The translations under genes and the position numbers were made by a program. Positions 36,056-43,796 of a stretch of 64,000 nt of DNA are shown here, one piece after another; positions within the stretch are counted from its first letter, which is position 1; the number at the start of each line of letters is the position of its first letter. The notes under the pieces were generated by a model, which was not told the DNA's origin, made no database searches, and saw only the letters and a program-made list of their open reading frames with translations. Origin of the DNA: Pantoea sp. 1.19 (GTDB taxonomy: Bacteria > Pseudomonadota > Gammaproteobacteria > Enterobacterales > Enterobacteriaceae). Location of the stretch: assembly GCF_001922585.1 (NCBI RefSeq), contig NZ_MRBS01000003.1, positions 236,231-300,230 of the forward strand. Direction: 5' to 3'.

Positions 36056-37876
36056 ATGGCGAGGAAAAATCGATTATTTATCCCGGGTATGCCCCACCTG
36101 GCCAGGCTCAGCGGCCATAACGGCGAGGCGCTGTTTCGCCAGCGTGAGGATTATCCGGTATTCCAGCGCTTTCTGGTGCAGGCGGCGCAGCGTTACGGCT
36201 TATCCCTGCACAGCTGGTCGCTGGCGCCGCCGCGCATCCTGCTGCTGGTCAGCGCACCCGATAAGCAGGCGCTCAGCCGGTTTATCCAGCACCTTGGTCG
36301 ACGCTACGTGCCCTACTACAATCAGCGCTACTGCCGGCACGGCGCGCTGTGGGGCAGCCGCTATCAGTGTAGCCCGCTGGAGCCGGAGGCCTATTTCCTG
36401 GCGGTAAAACGCTTTATCGAGTGCGGAGAGGATGGCGTGCAGGGATGCCATAGCGATGGCGACAGGCCTGACGATCAGATCGTCGCGCACCCGGCCTGGC
36501 TCAGGCTGGGGAACTCTACCGCGCAGCGTGAAGCGCGGTTTCACGACTTTTGCCACTTGCCGATCAGTCCGGCGCTGGTGGCACAGATCCGCCGCGCGCT
36601 GCAGCAAAACTGCCTGCTGGCGACCCCCGATCTGAGCCGCAAGCTGGAGGAACGTCTCGCGCGGCTGCTACATACCCGCCACAGTGGCCGTCCGCGCAAA
36701 GTGGAATCGCGCCCCGTCGAACAGTGGTCCTGGCTGGAGCGGCAGGTCGAACGCAGCTTACGTCAGTGCGGCTATCAGCAGATCCGCCTGGCACTGCTGG
36801 CGCGCGCGCCGCGGTTTGCTCCCGGCGGTGCGGCGGTGCGCGGCGGCGTGGCGCTGCGCGGCGATGGCACCAGCGGTTCCCTGCGCCTGCTGGCCGATAA
36901 TCCGCGGTCGCCAACGCTGAGCCGGATATGGTACGCCGGTGCGATGTTTCGCCAGCCGGCCGGTGAGGTACCGATGCAGCAAGACCACCAGATCGGCGTC
37001 GAAGCCTTTGGCATGGCCGGTATCGATATTGAACTGGAACAGCTGATCATGCAGTGGGCCTTTTTTCAGCGGCTGGGGCTGAAGGGGCAGGTCGTGCTAC
37101 ACCTGAATATGCTCGGCGACACCGCGACGCTGTCCACCTTTCGCCAGGCGCTGCGCGACTACTACCGACCGCTGGCCCATTTACTGGCGCCCGAGCAGCG
37201 CCACTGGCTGGCGCGCCACCCGGAGTGGCTCATTCATCATAATGACATCTTGCTGCAGCGGCTGGCGGCCAGAGCGCCGCGTCTCGACGATGCGCTTTCG
37301 TCGGCGTCGCGTCAGCGCTACTGCACCCTGCAGCAGGCGCTCGACCGGGCGGGCCTGCGGTGGCAACACGACGGGACGCTGTTTCCCCGCAATGAGTATT
37401 GCCAGCTGGTGTTTGAGTGGCGTAGCGCGCTGCCGGGCGCCGGGCAGGTGCTCAGCCGCGGCGGACGCTATGATGCCTGGGCCAGCCGGGTCCTGCGGCA
37501 GCCGGTCACGGCCTGCGGCTTTGCGCTGCTACTGGAACCGGTCATGGCGCTGGTCAGTCAGCAGCCGTCGCCCGGCCGGATGCCGTCGCAGGTGGACGTA
37601 GTGGTCATGCCCGGCCAGCCGCGAGGGGCGGAGGACGCGCTGCTGCTGGGGCGGCGCCTGCGTCAGCAGTTTTCGCAGCTCAGCATCATGAACGATTGCT
37701 CCCGATTGCCGGCGGTGACACGTCTCAAAAATGCCCGGCGGCGGGGCGCGCGCTTTATTCTGGTGATAGAGGACGATGAGGGCAGCGTCACCCTGCATGA
37801 TACCCACACTCAGCAGTGCCAGACGGTCAGCATGGCGGCGGTCGGCGAACGATTAGGGCAAGCGATGGCGTCGTAA
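36056..37876 (+). CDS. Fusion: catalytically dead RAYT/Y1 transposase domain + degenerate HisRS-like domain
   Basis: A single uninterrupted 606-codon frame. Residues about 1-215 match REP-associated tyrosine transposases of the IS200 (Y1, HUH) group, including SLHSWSL, HLGRRYVPYYNQRY, GALWGSRYQ, WLRLGNSTAQREARFHDF and the terminal GRPRK. The HUH motif (usually NHVHLLV) reads PRILLLV, so both metal histidines are gone (Arg60, Leu62), and the catalytic tyrosine of RYIELNPVRAG is Phe120 in KRFIECGEDGV. Residues about 222-606 match HisRS: ALRGDGTSGSLR, YAGAMFRQ with Arg299, HQIGVEAFGMAG, GGRYDAW and an anticodon-binding-like end. RGLDYY is lost (FPRNEYCQ), motif 3 Arg is Pro (GFALLLEPV), LRPEGT is LRGDGT, and motif 1 is about 15 residues short. 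Strand transfer and aminoacylation are therefore unlikely. Last gene of the hdc operon; I infer a DNA-binding histidine or tRNA-His sensor. Confidence 0.9.
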   Translation: MARKNRLFIPGMPHLARLSGHNGEALFRQREDYPVFQRFLVQAAQRYGLSLHSWSLAPPRILLLVSAPDKQALSRFIQHLGRRYVPYYNQRYCRHGALWGSRYQCSPLEPEAYFLAVKRFIECGEDGVQGCHSDGDRPDDQIVAHPAWLRLGNSTAQREARFHDFCHLPISPALVAQIRRALQQNCLLATPDLSRKLEERLARLLHTRHSGRPRKVESRPVEQWSWLERQVERSLRQCGYQQIRLALLARAPRFAPGGAAVRGGVALRGDGTSGSLRLLADNPRSPTLSRIWYAGAMFRQPAGEVPMQQDHQIGVEAFGMAGIDIELEQLIMQWAFFQRLGLKGQVVLHLNMLGDTATLSTFRQALRDYYRPLAHLLAPEQRHWLARHPEWLIHHNDILLQRLAARAPRLDDALSSASRQRYCTLQQALDRAGLRWQHDGTLFPRNEYCQLVFEWRSALPGAGQVLSRGGRYDAWASRVLRQPVTACGFALLLEPVMALVSQQPSPGRMPSQVDVVVMPGQPRGAEDALLLGRRLRQQFSQLSIMNDCSRLPAVTRLKNARRRGARFILVIEDDEGSVTLHDTHTQQCQTVSMAAVGERLGQAMAS

Positions 37877-37904
37877 AGTCCGCGCGCGGCGACGGGACAT
37901 CCGC

Positions 37905-38309
37905 TTAGTGCGCGGGCAGTTCAACCTGCAGACGCTCCTCATGCAGCGTCAGGGTCACCGGGCGGGCATACTCCTGGCGAAGCGCATGCAGCTGCTCATC
38001 GGAGAGGGGGTAAGGCAGTAAAATATCAAAACGGGTAATGTGCTGCGCGGCGGCCAGCGCAATCAGGCGGGCCAGGTTAATGGCATCACTCACCTGAGGA
38101 GAGAGAATCTGCATTGCCTGCTCTTTCAGCTGTTCCGGACCGCACCGGCGGCGCGAGGAGCCCTTCGTCACCATACCGAAGATTGGCATCACGCCGTAAA
38201 TCGCATCAACAAAACTCCAACGTTTGTTACAGGTTGCCGCCAGAAAATCCATGTAGTTCAGGCAAACCACTGTTGATTGCTCCGTCGTCGACCGTTCGTT
38301 ATGCGCCAC
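37905..38309 (-). CDS. Hypothetical protein divergent from rstA
   Basis: A 134-residue protein I do not recognise. Translation starts at a GTG (38309) with AGGAG 9 nt upstream. The N-terminal half has a hydrophobic patch (FVDAIYGVMPIFGMV) followed by the basic GSSRRRCGPEQLKEQ; the C-terminal half is helical, then ends in a beta-like ITRFDILLPYP ... LTLHEERLQVELPA. There is no signal peptide. Codon use looks normal for the window, so it is probably real. It ends 28 nt from the fusion gene on the other strand and its promoter region (157 nt) is shared with rstA, so it might respond to the same signals. It marks the right border of the hdc island. Confidence 0.65.
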   Translation of the reverse strand: MAHNERSTTEQSTVVCLNYMDFLAATCNKRWSFVDAIYGVMPIFGMVTKGSSRRRCGPEQLKEQAMQILSPQVSDAINLARLIALAAAQHITRFDILLPYPLSDEQLHALRQEYARPVTLTLHEERLQVELPAH

Positions 38310-38466
38310 GTCAATCTGCTCCTTTCACTTCAGCCCGGACCCGGCAAGTATACCCACACACTCTGCCTGCTTGATACTCCTTGCGACAATTAATTTGCAG
38401 GATAAGTTTAGTATTCCCGCTGTCCCGCGCTATGCTGCAGGCACGCACCATCCGTTCACAGACGTT

Positions 38467-39198
38467 ATGAATACACTGGTTTTTGTTGAAGACGATCCCG
38501 ATGTCGGCGCGCTGATTGCCGCCTACCTGCGTCGGCATGATATTGACGTCATTGTAGAGTCACGCGGCGACCGCGCCGAAGAGACCATTGCCCGGGTAAA
38601 TCCCGATCTGGTCATGCTGGACATCATGCTGCCCGGAAAGGACGGTATGACCCTTTGCCGCGATTTGCGCCAGAGCTGGCAAGGTCCGGTGATCCTGCTC
38701 ACCTCGCTCGACAGCGACATGAATCACATTCTGGCGCTGGAGATGGGCGCGCGGGATTACATTTTAAAAACTACGCCGCCCGCGGTGCTGCTGGCGCGCC
38801 TGCGCCTGCATTTACGTCAATCGGCACGGCCGCTGGTCCCCGCAGGGCCCGGCGCTGAGATATCGCTGACCGCACATAACCCCCTCACCTTTGGCGCGCT
38901 GACCATCGACCCGGTCAACCGCCGGGTCGTGCTGGCGGATGAGGTCATCGCGCTGTCGACGGCGGATTTTGATTTGCTGTGGGAGCTGGCCACCCACGCC
39001 GGGCAGATCCTTCACCGCGATGTGCTGCTGCAGACCCTGCGCGGGGTCAGCTACGACGGACTGGATCGCAGTATTGACGTCGCCATTTCCCGGCTACGTA
39101 AAAAGCTGCATGACAACGCCGCCGAGCCCTGGCGAATCAAAACTATCCGCAATAAAGGCTATCTGTTTGCTCCTCACGCCTGGGAAACCGGCCGATGA
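38467..39198 (+). CDS. rstA: Response regulator RstA
   Basis: The 243-residue OmpR-family regulator matches E. coli RstA closely: NTLVFVEDDPDVGALIAAYL, phospho-acceptor Asp in VMLDIMLPGKDGMTLCRDLR, and LLTSLDSDMNHILALEMGAR, then the winged-helix domain ending VAISRLRKKLHDNAAEPWRI. RstA binds TACATNTNGTTACA and controls asr and other acid, iron and biofilm genes; rstAB is itself under PhoPQ in E. coli. The ATG at 38467 matches the E. coli start. It overlaps rstB by 4 nt (ATGA). Confidence 0.97.
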   Translation: MNTLVFVEDDPDVGALIAAYLRRHDIDVIVESRGDRAEETIARVNPDLVMLDIMLPGKDGMTLCRDLRQSWQGPVILLTSLDSDMNHILALEMGARDYILKTTPPAVLLARLRLHLRQSARPLVPAGPGAEISLTAHNPLTFGALTIDPVNRRVVLADEVIALSTADFDLLWELATHAGQILHRDVLLQTLRGVSYDGLDRSIDVAISRLRKKLHDNAAEPWRIKTIRNKGYLFAPHAWETGR

Positions 39199-40493
39199 GA
39201 AAGCTGTTTATCCAGTTTTATCTGCTGCTGTTTGTCTGCTTTCTGGTGATGGCGATGCTGGTCGGGCTGGTCTATAAGTTTACCGCCGAGCGCGCCGGCC
39301 GTCAGTCGATGGACGATTTGATGAAGAGTTCGCTGTATCTGATCCGCAGCGAACTGCGAGAAATCCCTCCGCGCGACTGGAACAAAACCATCAACAACCT
39401 CGATTTGAATCTGTCGTTTAAGATGCATATCGAACCGATGAGCAAAATCCAACTCGATCCGGAGCAAATGCGCCGCCTGCGCGCCGGTGAAATTGTTGCT
39501 CAGGACGCGCAATACAGCTTCCTGCAGCATATTCCCCGCAGCCACTACGTGCTGGTGGTCGGTCCAATTCCCTATCTGTTTTTTCTGCATGAGATGCGGC
39601 TGTGGGACATTGCGATTGTGGCGTTTATCGGCCTGTCGCTGGCGCTGCCGGTCTTTATCTGGATGCGCCCCCACTGGCAGGACATGCTGCGGCTGGAGCA
39701 CGCCGCACAGCGCTTTGGCCAGGGTCATCTCGACGAGCGTATCCACTTTGATAATGGATCGAGCCTGCAGCGGCTGGGGATCGCCTTTAACCACATGGCC
39801 GACAACATTCACACGCTGGTCGCCAGTAAAAAGCAGCTGATCGATGGCATTGCGCATGAGCTGCGCACGCCGCTGGTGCGGCTGCGCTACCGGCTGGAGA
39901 TGAGCGAGCACCTCAGCGCGGCGGAAGCCGCGGCGCTGAACCGCGACATCGGCCAGCTGGAGGGACTGATCGAGGAGCTGCTCACCTACGCGCGGCTGGA
40001 CCGTCCGCAGGTCAGCCTGCATCAGGAGCGGCTGGATATGGCCCGCTGGCTGAATGAGAAGCTGGACAATATTCAGTCAGTCAATCCGCGCTGCCAAATC
40101 GAACGCGATATGCCGCCCGGCCAGACGTTCGGCGAGGTGGATACCCGCCTGATGGAGCGGGTGCTGGACAATCTGGTGAATAACGCTCTACGCTACGCCA
40201 GCGCGCGGCTGCGGGTCAGCCTGTGGCTGGACGGGCCCCGCGCCTGTTTGCAGGTTGAGGATGACGGCCCCGGTATTCCGGCGACGTCGCGGGAACAGAT
40301 ATTTGAACCTTTTGTCCGCCTCGACCCCAGCCGCGATCGCGCCACCGGCGGCTGTGGGCTGGGGTTGGCCATTGTACAGTCGATAGCGCAGGCGATGGGT
40401 GGACAGGCTACAGCCGATGCCAGCCCGCTGGGGGGCGCGGCACTGCGCTTTAGCTGGCCAGTGGCGGGCGATCCCCCGGCGCAGCCACACTGA
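39195..40493 (+). CDS. rstB: Sensor histidine kinase RstB
   Basis: A 432-residue membrane kinase: TM1 (about 5-27), periplasmic sensor (about 28-133), TM2 (WDIAIVAFIGLSLALPVFIW), HAMP, phospho-acceptor His in IDGIAHELRTPLVRLRYRLE, then N, G1 and G2 boxes (DNLVNNALRYA, DDGPGIP, GGCGLGLAIVQ). It phosphorylates RstA. The start overlaps the rstA stop, so the pair is translationally coupled. In the genome the kinase is flanked by the hdc island on one side and its target gene asr on the other. Confidence 0.97.
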   Translation: MRKLFIQFYLLLFVCFLVMAMLVGLVYKFTAERAGRQSMDDLMKSSLYLIRSELREIPPRDWNKTINNLDLNLSFKMHIEPMSKIQLDPEQMRRLRAGEIVAQDAQYSFLQHIPRSHYVLVVGPIPYLFFLHEMRLWDIAIVAFIGLSLALPVFIWMRPHWQDMLRLEHAAQRFGQGHLDERIHFDNGSSLQRLGIAFNHMADNIHTLVASKKQLIDGIAHELRTPLVRLRYRLEMSEHLSAAEAAALNRDIGQLEGLIEELLTYARLDRPQVSLHQERLDMARWLNEKLDNIQSVNPRCQIERDMPPGQTFGEVDTRLMERVLDNLVNNALRYASARLRVSLWLDGPRACLQVEDDGPGIPATSREQIFEPFVRLDPSRDRATGGCGLGLAIVQSIAQAMGGQATADASPLGGAALRFSWPVAGDPPAQPH

Positions 40494-40515
40494 TTTTTTC
40501 GCTCAAGGAGATGCT

Positions 40516-42000
40516 ATGTCGACGGCTTATCAACAACTCACGGCGCTGTTCCAGCGCCTGTCTCGCTTCAGCCACCTGTCCGCCATTGCCGGCTGGGATA
40601 TGCAAACCATGATGCCGCAGGGCGGCAGCACCGCGCGCGGCGAAGCGCTGGCGGAGCTGAGCGTTCTGCAGCATGAGATGCTGACCGCCCCGCAAACTGC
40701 GGCGCTGTTCGCGCAGGCGAGCGAGGCCGATCTCAACGACGTCGAACGGGCAAACCTGACGGAAATGCAGCGCAGCTGGCAGCAGGCGGCGCTGCTGCCG
40801 TCGTCGCTGGTGGAAGCCAAGGCGCTGGCCGGTGCGCGCTGCGAGCACGCCTGGCGCACCCAGCGTCCGGCCAATGACTGGCAGGGTTTCGCCCACCATT
40901 TGCAAGACGTGGTGCGCCTCAGCCGCGAGGAGGCAGCGCTGCGCGCGGCGGCAGCGGGCTGCTCGCGCTACGACGCGCTGCTGGATCGCTATGAGCCCGG
41001 CATGACCAGCGCCCAGCTGGACGCCACCTTTGGCGAGCTGAAACAGTGGCTACCGGATTTACTGCAGCGCGTGGTGGCGAAGCAGGCGGACGAACCGGTG
41101 GTGGTACCGGCAGGCCCCTTCCCCGTCGAAGCCCAGCGCGAACTGGGGCTGGCGGTGATGAAAATCCTCGGCTTTGACTTTAACGCCGGGCGCCTCGACG
41201 TCAGTGCCCATCCCTTCTGCGGCGGCGTCCCGCAGGATGTGCGTATTACCACGCGCTATGATGAGCACAATTTTATCAGCGCGCTGATGGGGGTGATTCA
41301 TGAGACTGGCCACGCTCGCTATGAACAGAATCTGCCGCAGCAGTGGGCCGGGCAGCCGGTCGCGCTGGCGCGTTCAACCGCTATCCACGAATCGCAAAGC
41401 CTGTTTTTTGAGATGCAGCTGGGGCGCAGTCAACCGTTTCTTGAGCTCATTCTGCCGCTGGTGAAGCGCCATCTGGGCGATCGTCCCGGTCTTGAACGCG
41501 ACAACTTTGTGCGGCTCAATCAGCGCGTGCAGCCGGGCCTGATCCGCGTGGATGCCGATGAAGTCAGCTATCCGGCGCACGTGATCCTGCGCTATGAAAT
41601 TGAGCGCGCGCTGATTGAGGGAGAGTGCGAGGTAGCCGATATTCCGGCACTGTGGCAGGAAAAAATGCAGGCTTACCTCGGGCTGGATACGCGCGGTGAT
41701 TACCGTAACGGCTGTATGCAGGACATTCACTGGACCGACGGCGCCTTTGGGTACTTTCCGACCTATACCCTCGGCGCGATGTATGCGGCACAGCTGTTCC
41801 AGGCCATGTCGCGCGCGCTGCCGCAGCTCCCGGCGCTGCTGGCCGCCGGGGATGTGCAGCCGCTGTTTGACTGGCTGTACCAGACTATCTGGCAGCACGG
41901 CAGCCGCTTCTCTACCGCGGAGTTGATCGCGCGCGCCAGCGGCGAACCCCTCAATCCGCAGGCGTTCCGCACCCATCTCGAACAACGCTACCTCGGCTAA
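40516..42000 (+). CDS. Carboxypeptidase Taq family metallopeptidase (M32)
   Basis: A 494-residue M32 carboxypeptidase. The zinc motif HETGH lies in LMGVIHETGHARYEQNLPQQ, followed by the downstream Glu ligand in STAIHESQSLFFEMQLGRS, and the M32 signatures DVRITTRYDE and RNGCMQDIHWTDGAFGYFPTY. It removes C-terminal residues from peptides in the cytoplasm. The ATG at 40516 has a good AAGGAG site; the longer frame overlaps rstB. It lies 22 nt after rstB and could be read through from rstAB, though E. coli K-12 lacks it here. A hairpin at 42010-42032 follows the stop. Confidence 0.92.
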   Translation: MSTAYQQLTALFQRLSRFSHLSAIAGWDMQTMMPQGGSTARGEALAELSVLQHEMLTAPQTAALFAQASEADLNDVERANLTEMQRSWQQAALLPSSLVEAKALAGARCEHAWRTQRPANDWQGFAHHLQDVVRLSREEAALRAAAAGCSRYDALLDRYEPGMTSAQLDATFGELKQWLPDLLQRVVAKQADEPVVVPAGPFPVEAQRELGLAVMKILGFDFNAGRLDVSAHPFCGGVPQDVRITTRYDEHNFISALMGVIHETGHARYEQNLPQQWAGQPVALARSTAIHESQSLFFEMQLGRSQPFLELILPLVKRHLGDRPGLERDNFVRLNQRVQPGLIRVDADEVSYPAHVILRYEIERALIEGECEVADIPALWQEKMQAYLGLDTRGDYRNGCMQDIHWTDGAFGYFPTYTLGAMYAAQLFQAMSRALPQLPALLAAGDVQPLFDWLYQTIWQHGSRFSTAELIARASGEPLNPQAFRTHLEQRYLG

Positions 42001-42009
42001 TCCGCCACC

Positions 42010-42032
42010 GGTGGGGCCATCCGCGCCCCACC
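42010..42032 (+). other. GC-rich hairpin after the M32 peptidase gene
   Basis: Perfect 8-bp stem GGTGGGGC/GCCCCACC with a 7-nt loop, 9 nt after the stop codon. It lacks a T-run, so it may be a weak terminator or REP-like stabiliser; it lies just before the asr promoter. Confidence 0.5.
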
Positions 42033-42041
42033 GCGCCCTTG

Positions 42042-42055
42042 TACATTCGGTTACA
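42042..42055 (+). promoter_or_regulatory. RstA box in the asr promoter
   Basis: TACATTCGGTTACA matches the RstA consensus TACATNTNGTTACA at 11 of 12 defined positions (C replaces T at position 7). It lies 106 nt before the asr start codon, as expected for RstA activation of asr at low pH. Confidence 0.85.
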
Positions 42056-42160
42056 CGCCGATACCAATGACTCACTGAAGTGGCTGAAGCCGCAGAGTAA
42101 AGTGACGTTCACCGGCCCCGCAGTGGGCTGCATAACAGACACTCACTTGAGGATTGATCA

Positions 42161-42673
42161 ATGAAAAAAGTACTTACTCTGGTAGTTGCCGCTGCAATGG
42201 GCCTCTCTTCCGTGGCGTTCGCGGCGGAAACCACCGCGGCACCGGCCACCAGCACCACCGCGACCGCTCCGGCGAAAACCGGCGGCCACAAAACGGTGCA
42301 CCATAAGAAGCACCCGACCGTAGCGCAAAAAGCGCAGGCGGCCAAAAAGCACCATAAAAAGGCCAGCAAGCCAGTAGCACAGCAAGCGCAGGCGGCCAAA
42401 AAGCAGCATAAAGCCAGCGCGAAACCGGCGGCGCAAAAAGCGCAGGCCGCAAAGAAAGTGCATCATAAAGCAGCGGCGAAGCCGGTCGCCCAGAAAGCGC
42501 AGGCCGCGAAGAAAGTGCATCACAAAGCAGCGGCGAAACCGGTCGCGCAGAAAGCCCAGGCCGCGAAGAAAGTGCATCACAAAGCAGCGGCGAAACCAGT
42601 CGCGCAGAAAGCCCAGGCCGCGAAAAAAATGCATAAAAAAGTGAGCAAGAAAGCCGCCCAGCCGGCAGCATAA
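42161..42673 (+). CDS. asr: Acid shock protein Asr
   Basis: The 170-residue precursor has a signal peptide ([20 protein letters not shown]) and a highly basic, disordered mature part of Ala, Lys, Gln and His repeats. E. coli Asr is 102 residues; here the protein is longer because a 19-residue unit ([19 protein letters not shown]) occurs three times exactly, with degenerate copies on both sides. Asr is a periplasmic chaperone-like protein strongly induced by acid through RstAB. An RstA box lies upstream and a strong terminator downstream. The repeat length probably varies between strains. Confidence 0.96.
   Translation: MKKVLTLVVAAAMGLSSVAFAAETTAAPATSTTATAPAKTGGHKTVHHKKHPTVAQKAQAAKKHHKKASKPVAQQAQAAKKQHKASAKPAAQKAQAAKKVHHKAAAKPVAQKAQAAKKVHHKAAAKPVAQKAQAAKKVHHKAAAKPVAQKAQAAKKMHKKVSKKAAQPAA
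42431..42601 (+). repeat. 57-nt tandem repeat inside asr (3 copies)
   Basis: Three near-identical 57-nt units encode residues 91-109, 110-128 and 129-147 of Asr. The second and third units differ from the first by few synonymous changes (for example AAG/AAA and GTC/GCC-GTC-type third positions), implying recent tandem duplication. Confidence 0.88.
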
Positions 42674-42705
42674 ACGCCCACGGAATCACATCTGCTTCGT
42701 TCCCG

Positions 42706-42731
42706 ACACCCGGTTAGCGCCGGGTGTTTTT
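42706..42731 (+). terminator. Terminator after asr
   Basis: Perfect 8-bp stem ACACCCGG/CCGGGTGT (42706-42713 with 42720-42727), 6-nt loop and five T (42727-42731), 33 nt after the asr stop. Confidence 0.92.
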
Positions 42732-42747
42732 GTCAGGAGCCGCCATC

Positions 42748-42828
42748 ATGCTGCGACGCTACCGTTTTGAGATTCTGCTGGCCGTGATGATCCTGTGCGC
42801 CCTGGTGACGGCCAGTTTCTATCTGTAG
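42748..42828 (+). CDS. ydgU: Small membrane protein YdgU
   Basis: A 26-residue single-span protein, MLRRYRFEILLAVMILCALV then TASFYL, close to E. coli YdgU (27 residues), which is also encoded between asr and ydgD. An AGGAG site lies 10 nt before the ATG. The gene starts 17 nt after the asr terminator T-run, so expression may depend on read-through from asr, giving acid induction. Function is unknown; it is inserted in the inner membrane. Confidence 0.88.
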   Translation: MLRRYRFEILLAVMILCALVTASFYL

Positions 42829-42941
42829 CGCGTTAGCTCGCTGATTTTGCGTCGTAATCTCCCTTTTCTTCCTGACTCCGGCTATAGTTAAGAGCCATGC
42901 TAATTACGTGATCATCTTCCACCTGGCCCGCTGAGAGAGTT

Positions 42942-43745
42942 ATGCGCATACCGGCTGTTCTGTTTTTGGGTTGTTTATCACTATCTTTTTGCCTCCATGC
43001 CGATGACGACGGCCCCTCTCCAACAGAAATACGCACCCTGTTTTTTGGCCACGACGATCGCCAGCCGATTACCGATACCGCCAGCTGGCCGTGGGAGGCT
43101 ATCGGGCAGCTGGAAACCGAAAGCGGCAACCTGTGCAGCGCCACGCTGATCTCTCAGCATCTGGCGCTCACCGCGGGACACTGCCTGCTGACGCCCCCGG
43201 GAAAGATAGATCCACCGGTTGCGCTGCGCTTTATCTCCGGGCCGCACGGCTGGCGCTACGAGATCCACGATATTCAGGGGCGCGTGGATCCGGCGCTGGG
43301 GAAAAAACTGAAGCCGGACGGCGACGGATGGATTGTTCCCGCGGCGGCGGCGCCCTGGGATTTTGGTCTGATCGTGCTGAATAATCCGCCCTCAGGCATT
43401 ACGCCGATTCCGCTGTTTAGCGGCACGCGGGGCGAGCTTACCGCCGCGCTGAAGGCCGCCGGCCGCCGGGTGACGCAGGCCGGCTACCCGGAAGATCACC
43501 TGGATACCCTCTTCAGCCACAGCAACTGTCTGATTACCGGCTGGGCGCAAAAAACCGTGCTGTCGCACCAGTGCGACACCCTGCCGGGAGACAGCGGATC
43601 GCCACTCTTGCTACGCACTCCCGATGGCTGGCAGCTGGTGGCGGTGCAAAGCTCGGCGCCGGCGGCCAAAGACCGCGATCGGGCCGATAACCGCGCGGTG
43701 GCGGTGACCGCCTTCCGCGAGGCGCTGCTGCAGCTGGCGCAGTAG
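42942..43745 (+). CDS. ydgD: Periplasmic trypsin-like serine protease YdgD
   Basis: A 267-residue chymotrypsin-fold protease with a signal peptide (about 1-20). The catalytic triad is visible: His80 (LALTAGHC), Asp140 ([10 protein letters not shown]) and Ser218 ([10 protein letters not shown]). Cys65 and Cys81, Cys196 and Cys211 are placed for the usual disulfides. E. coli YdgD occupies the same site next to asr and ydgU and is uncharacterised. Processing of Asr in the periplasm by this protease is an attractive but unproven idea from linkage. Confidence 0.92.
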   Translation: MRIPAVLFLGCLSLSFCLHADDDGPSPTEIRTLFFGHDDRQPITDTASWPWEAIGQLETESGNLCSATLISQHLALTAGHCLLTPPGKIDPPVALRFISGPHGWRYEIHDIQGRVDPALGKKLKPDGDGWIVPAAAAPWDFGLIVLNNPPSGITPIPLFSGTRGELTAALKAAGRRVTQAGYPEDHLDTLFSHSNCLITGWAQKTVLSHQCDTLPGDSGSPLLLRTPDGWQLVAVQSSAPAAKDRDRADNRAVAVTAFREALLQLAQ

Positions 43746-43796
43746 CGCCTGATGCTTTAACGGGTGCGGGCCGGTTACCCCACCCGATGCTTCGCC

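Noticed and set aside
36056-36715. Calling this an active IS200-like transposase
   Set aside because: Both HUH histidines and the catalytic tyrosine are replaced and no element ends flank it; the frame continues into a HisRS-like domain.
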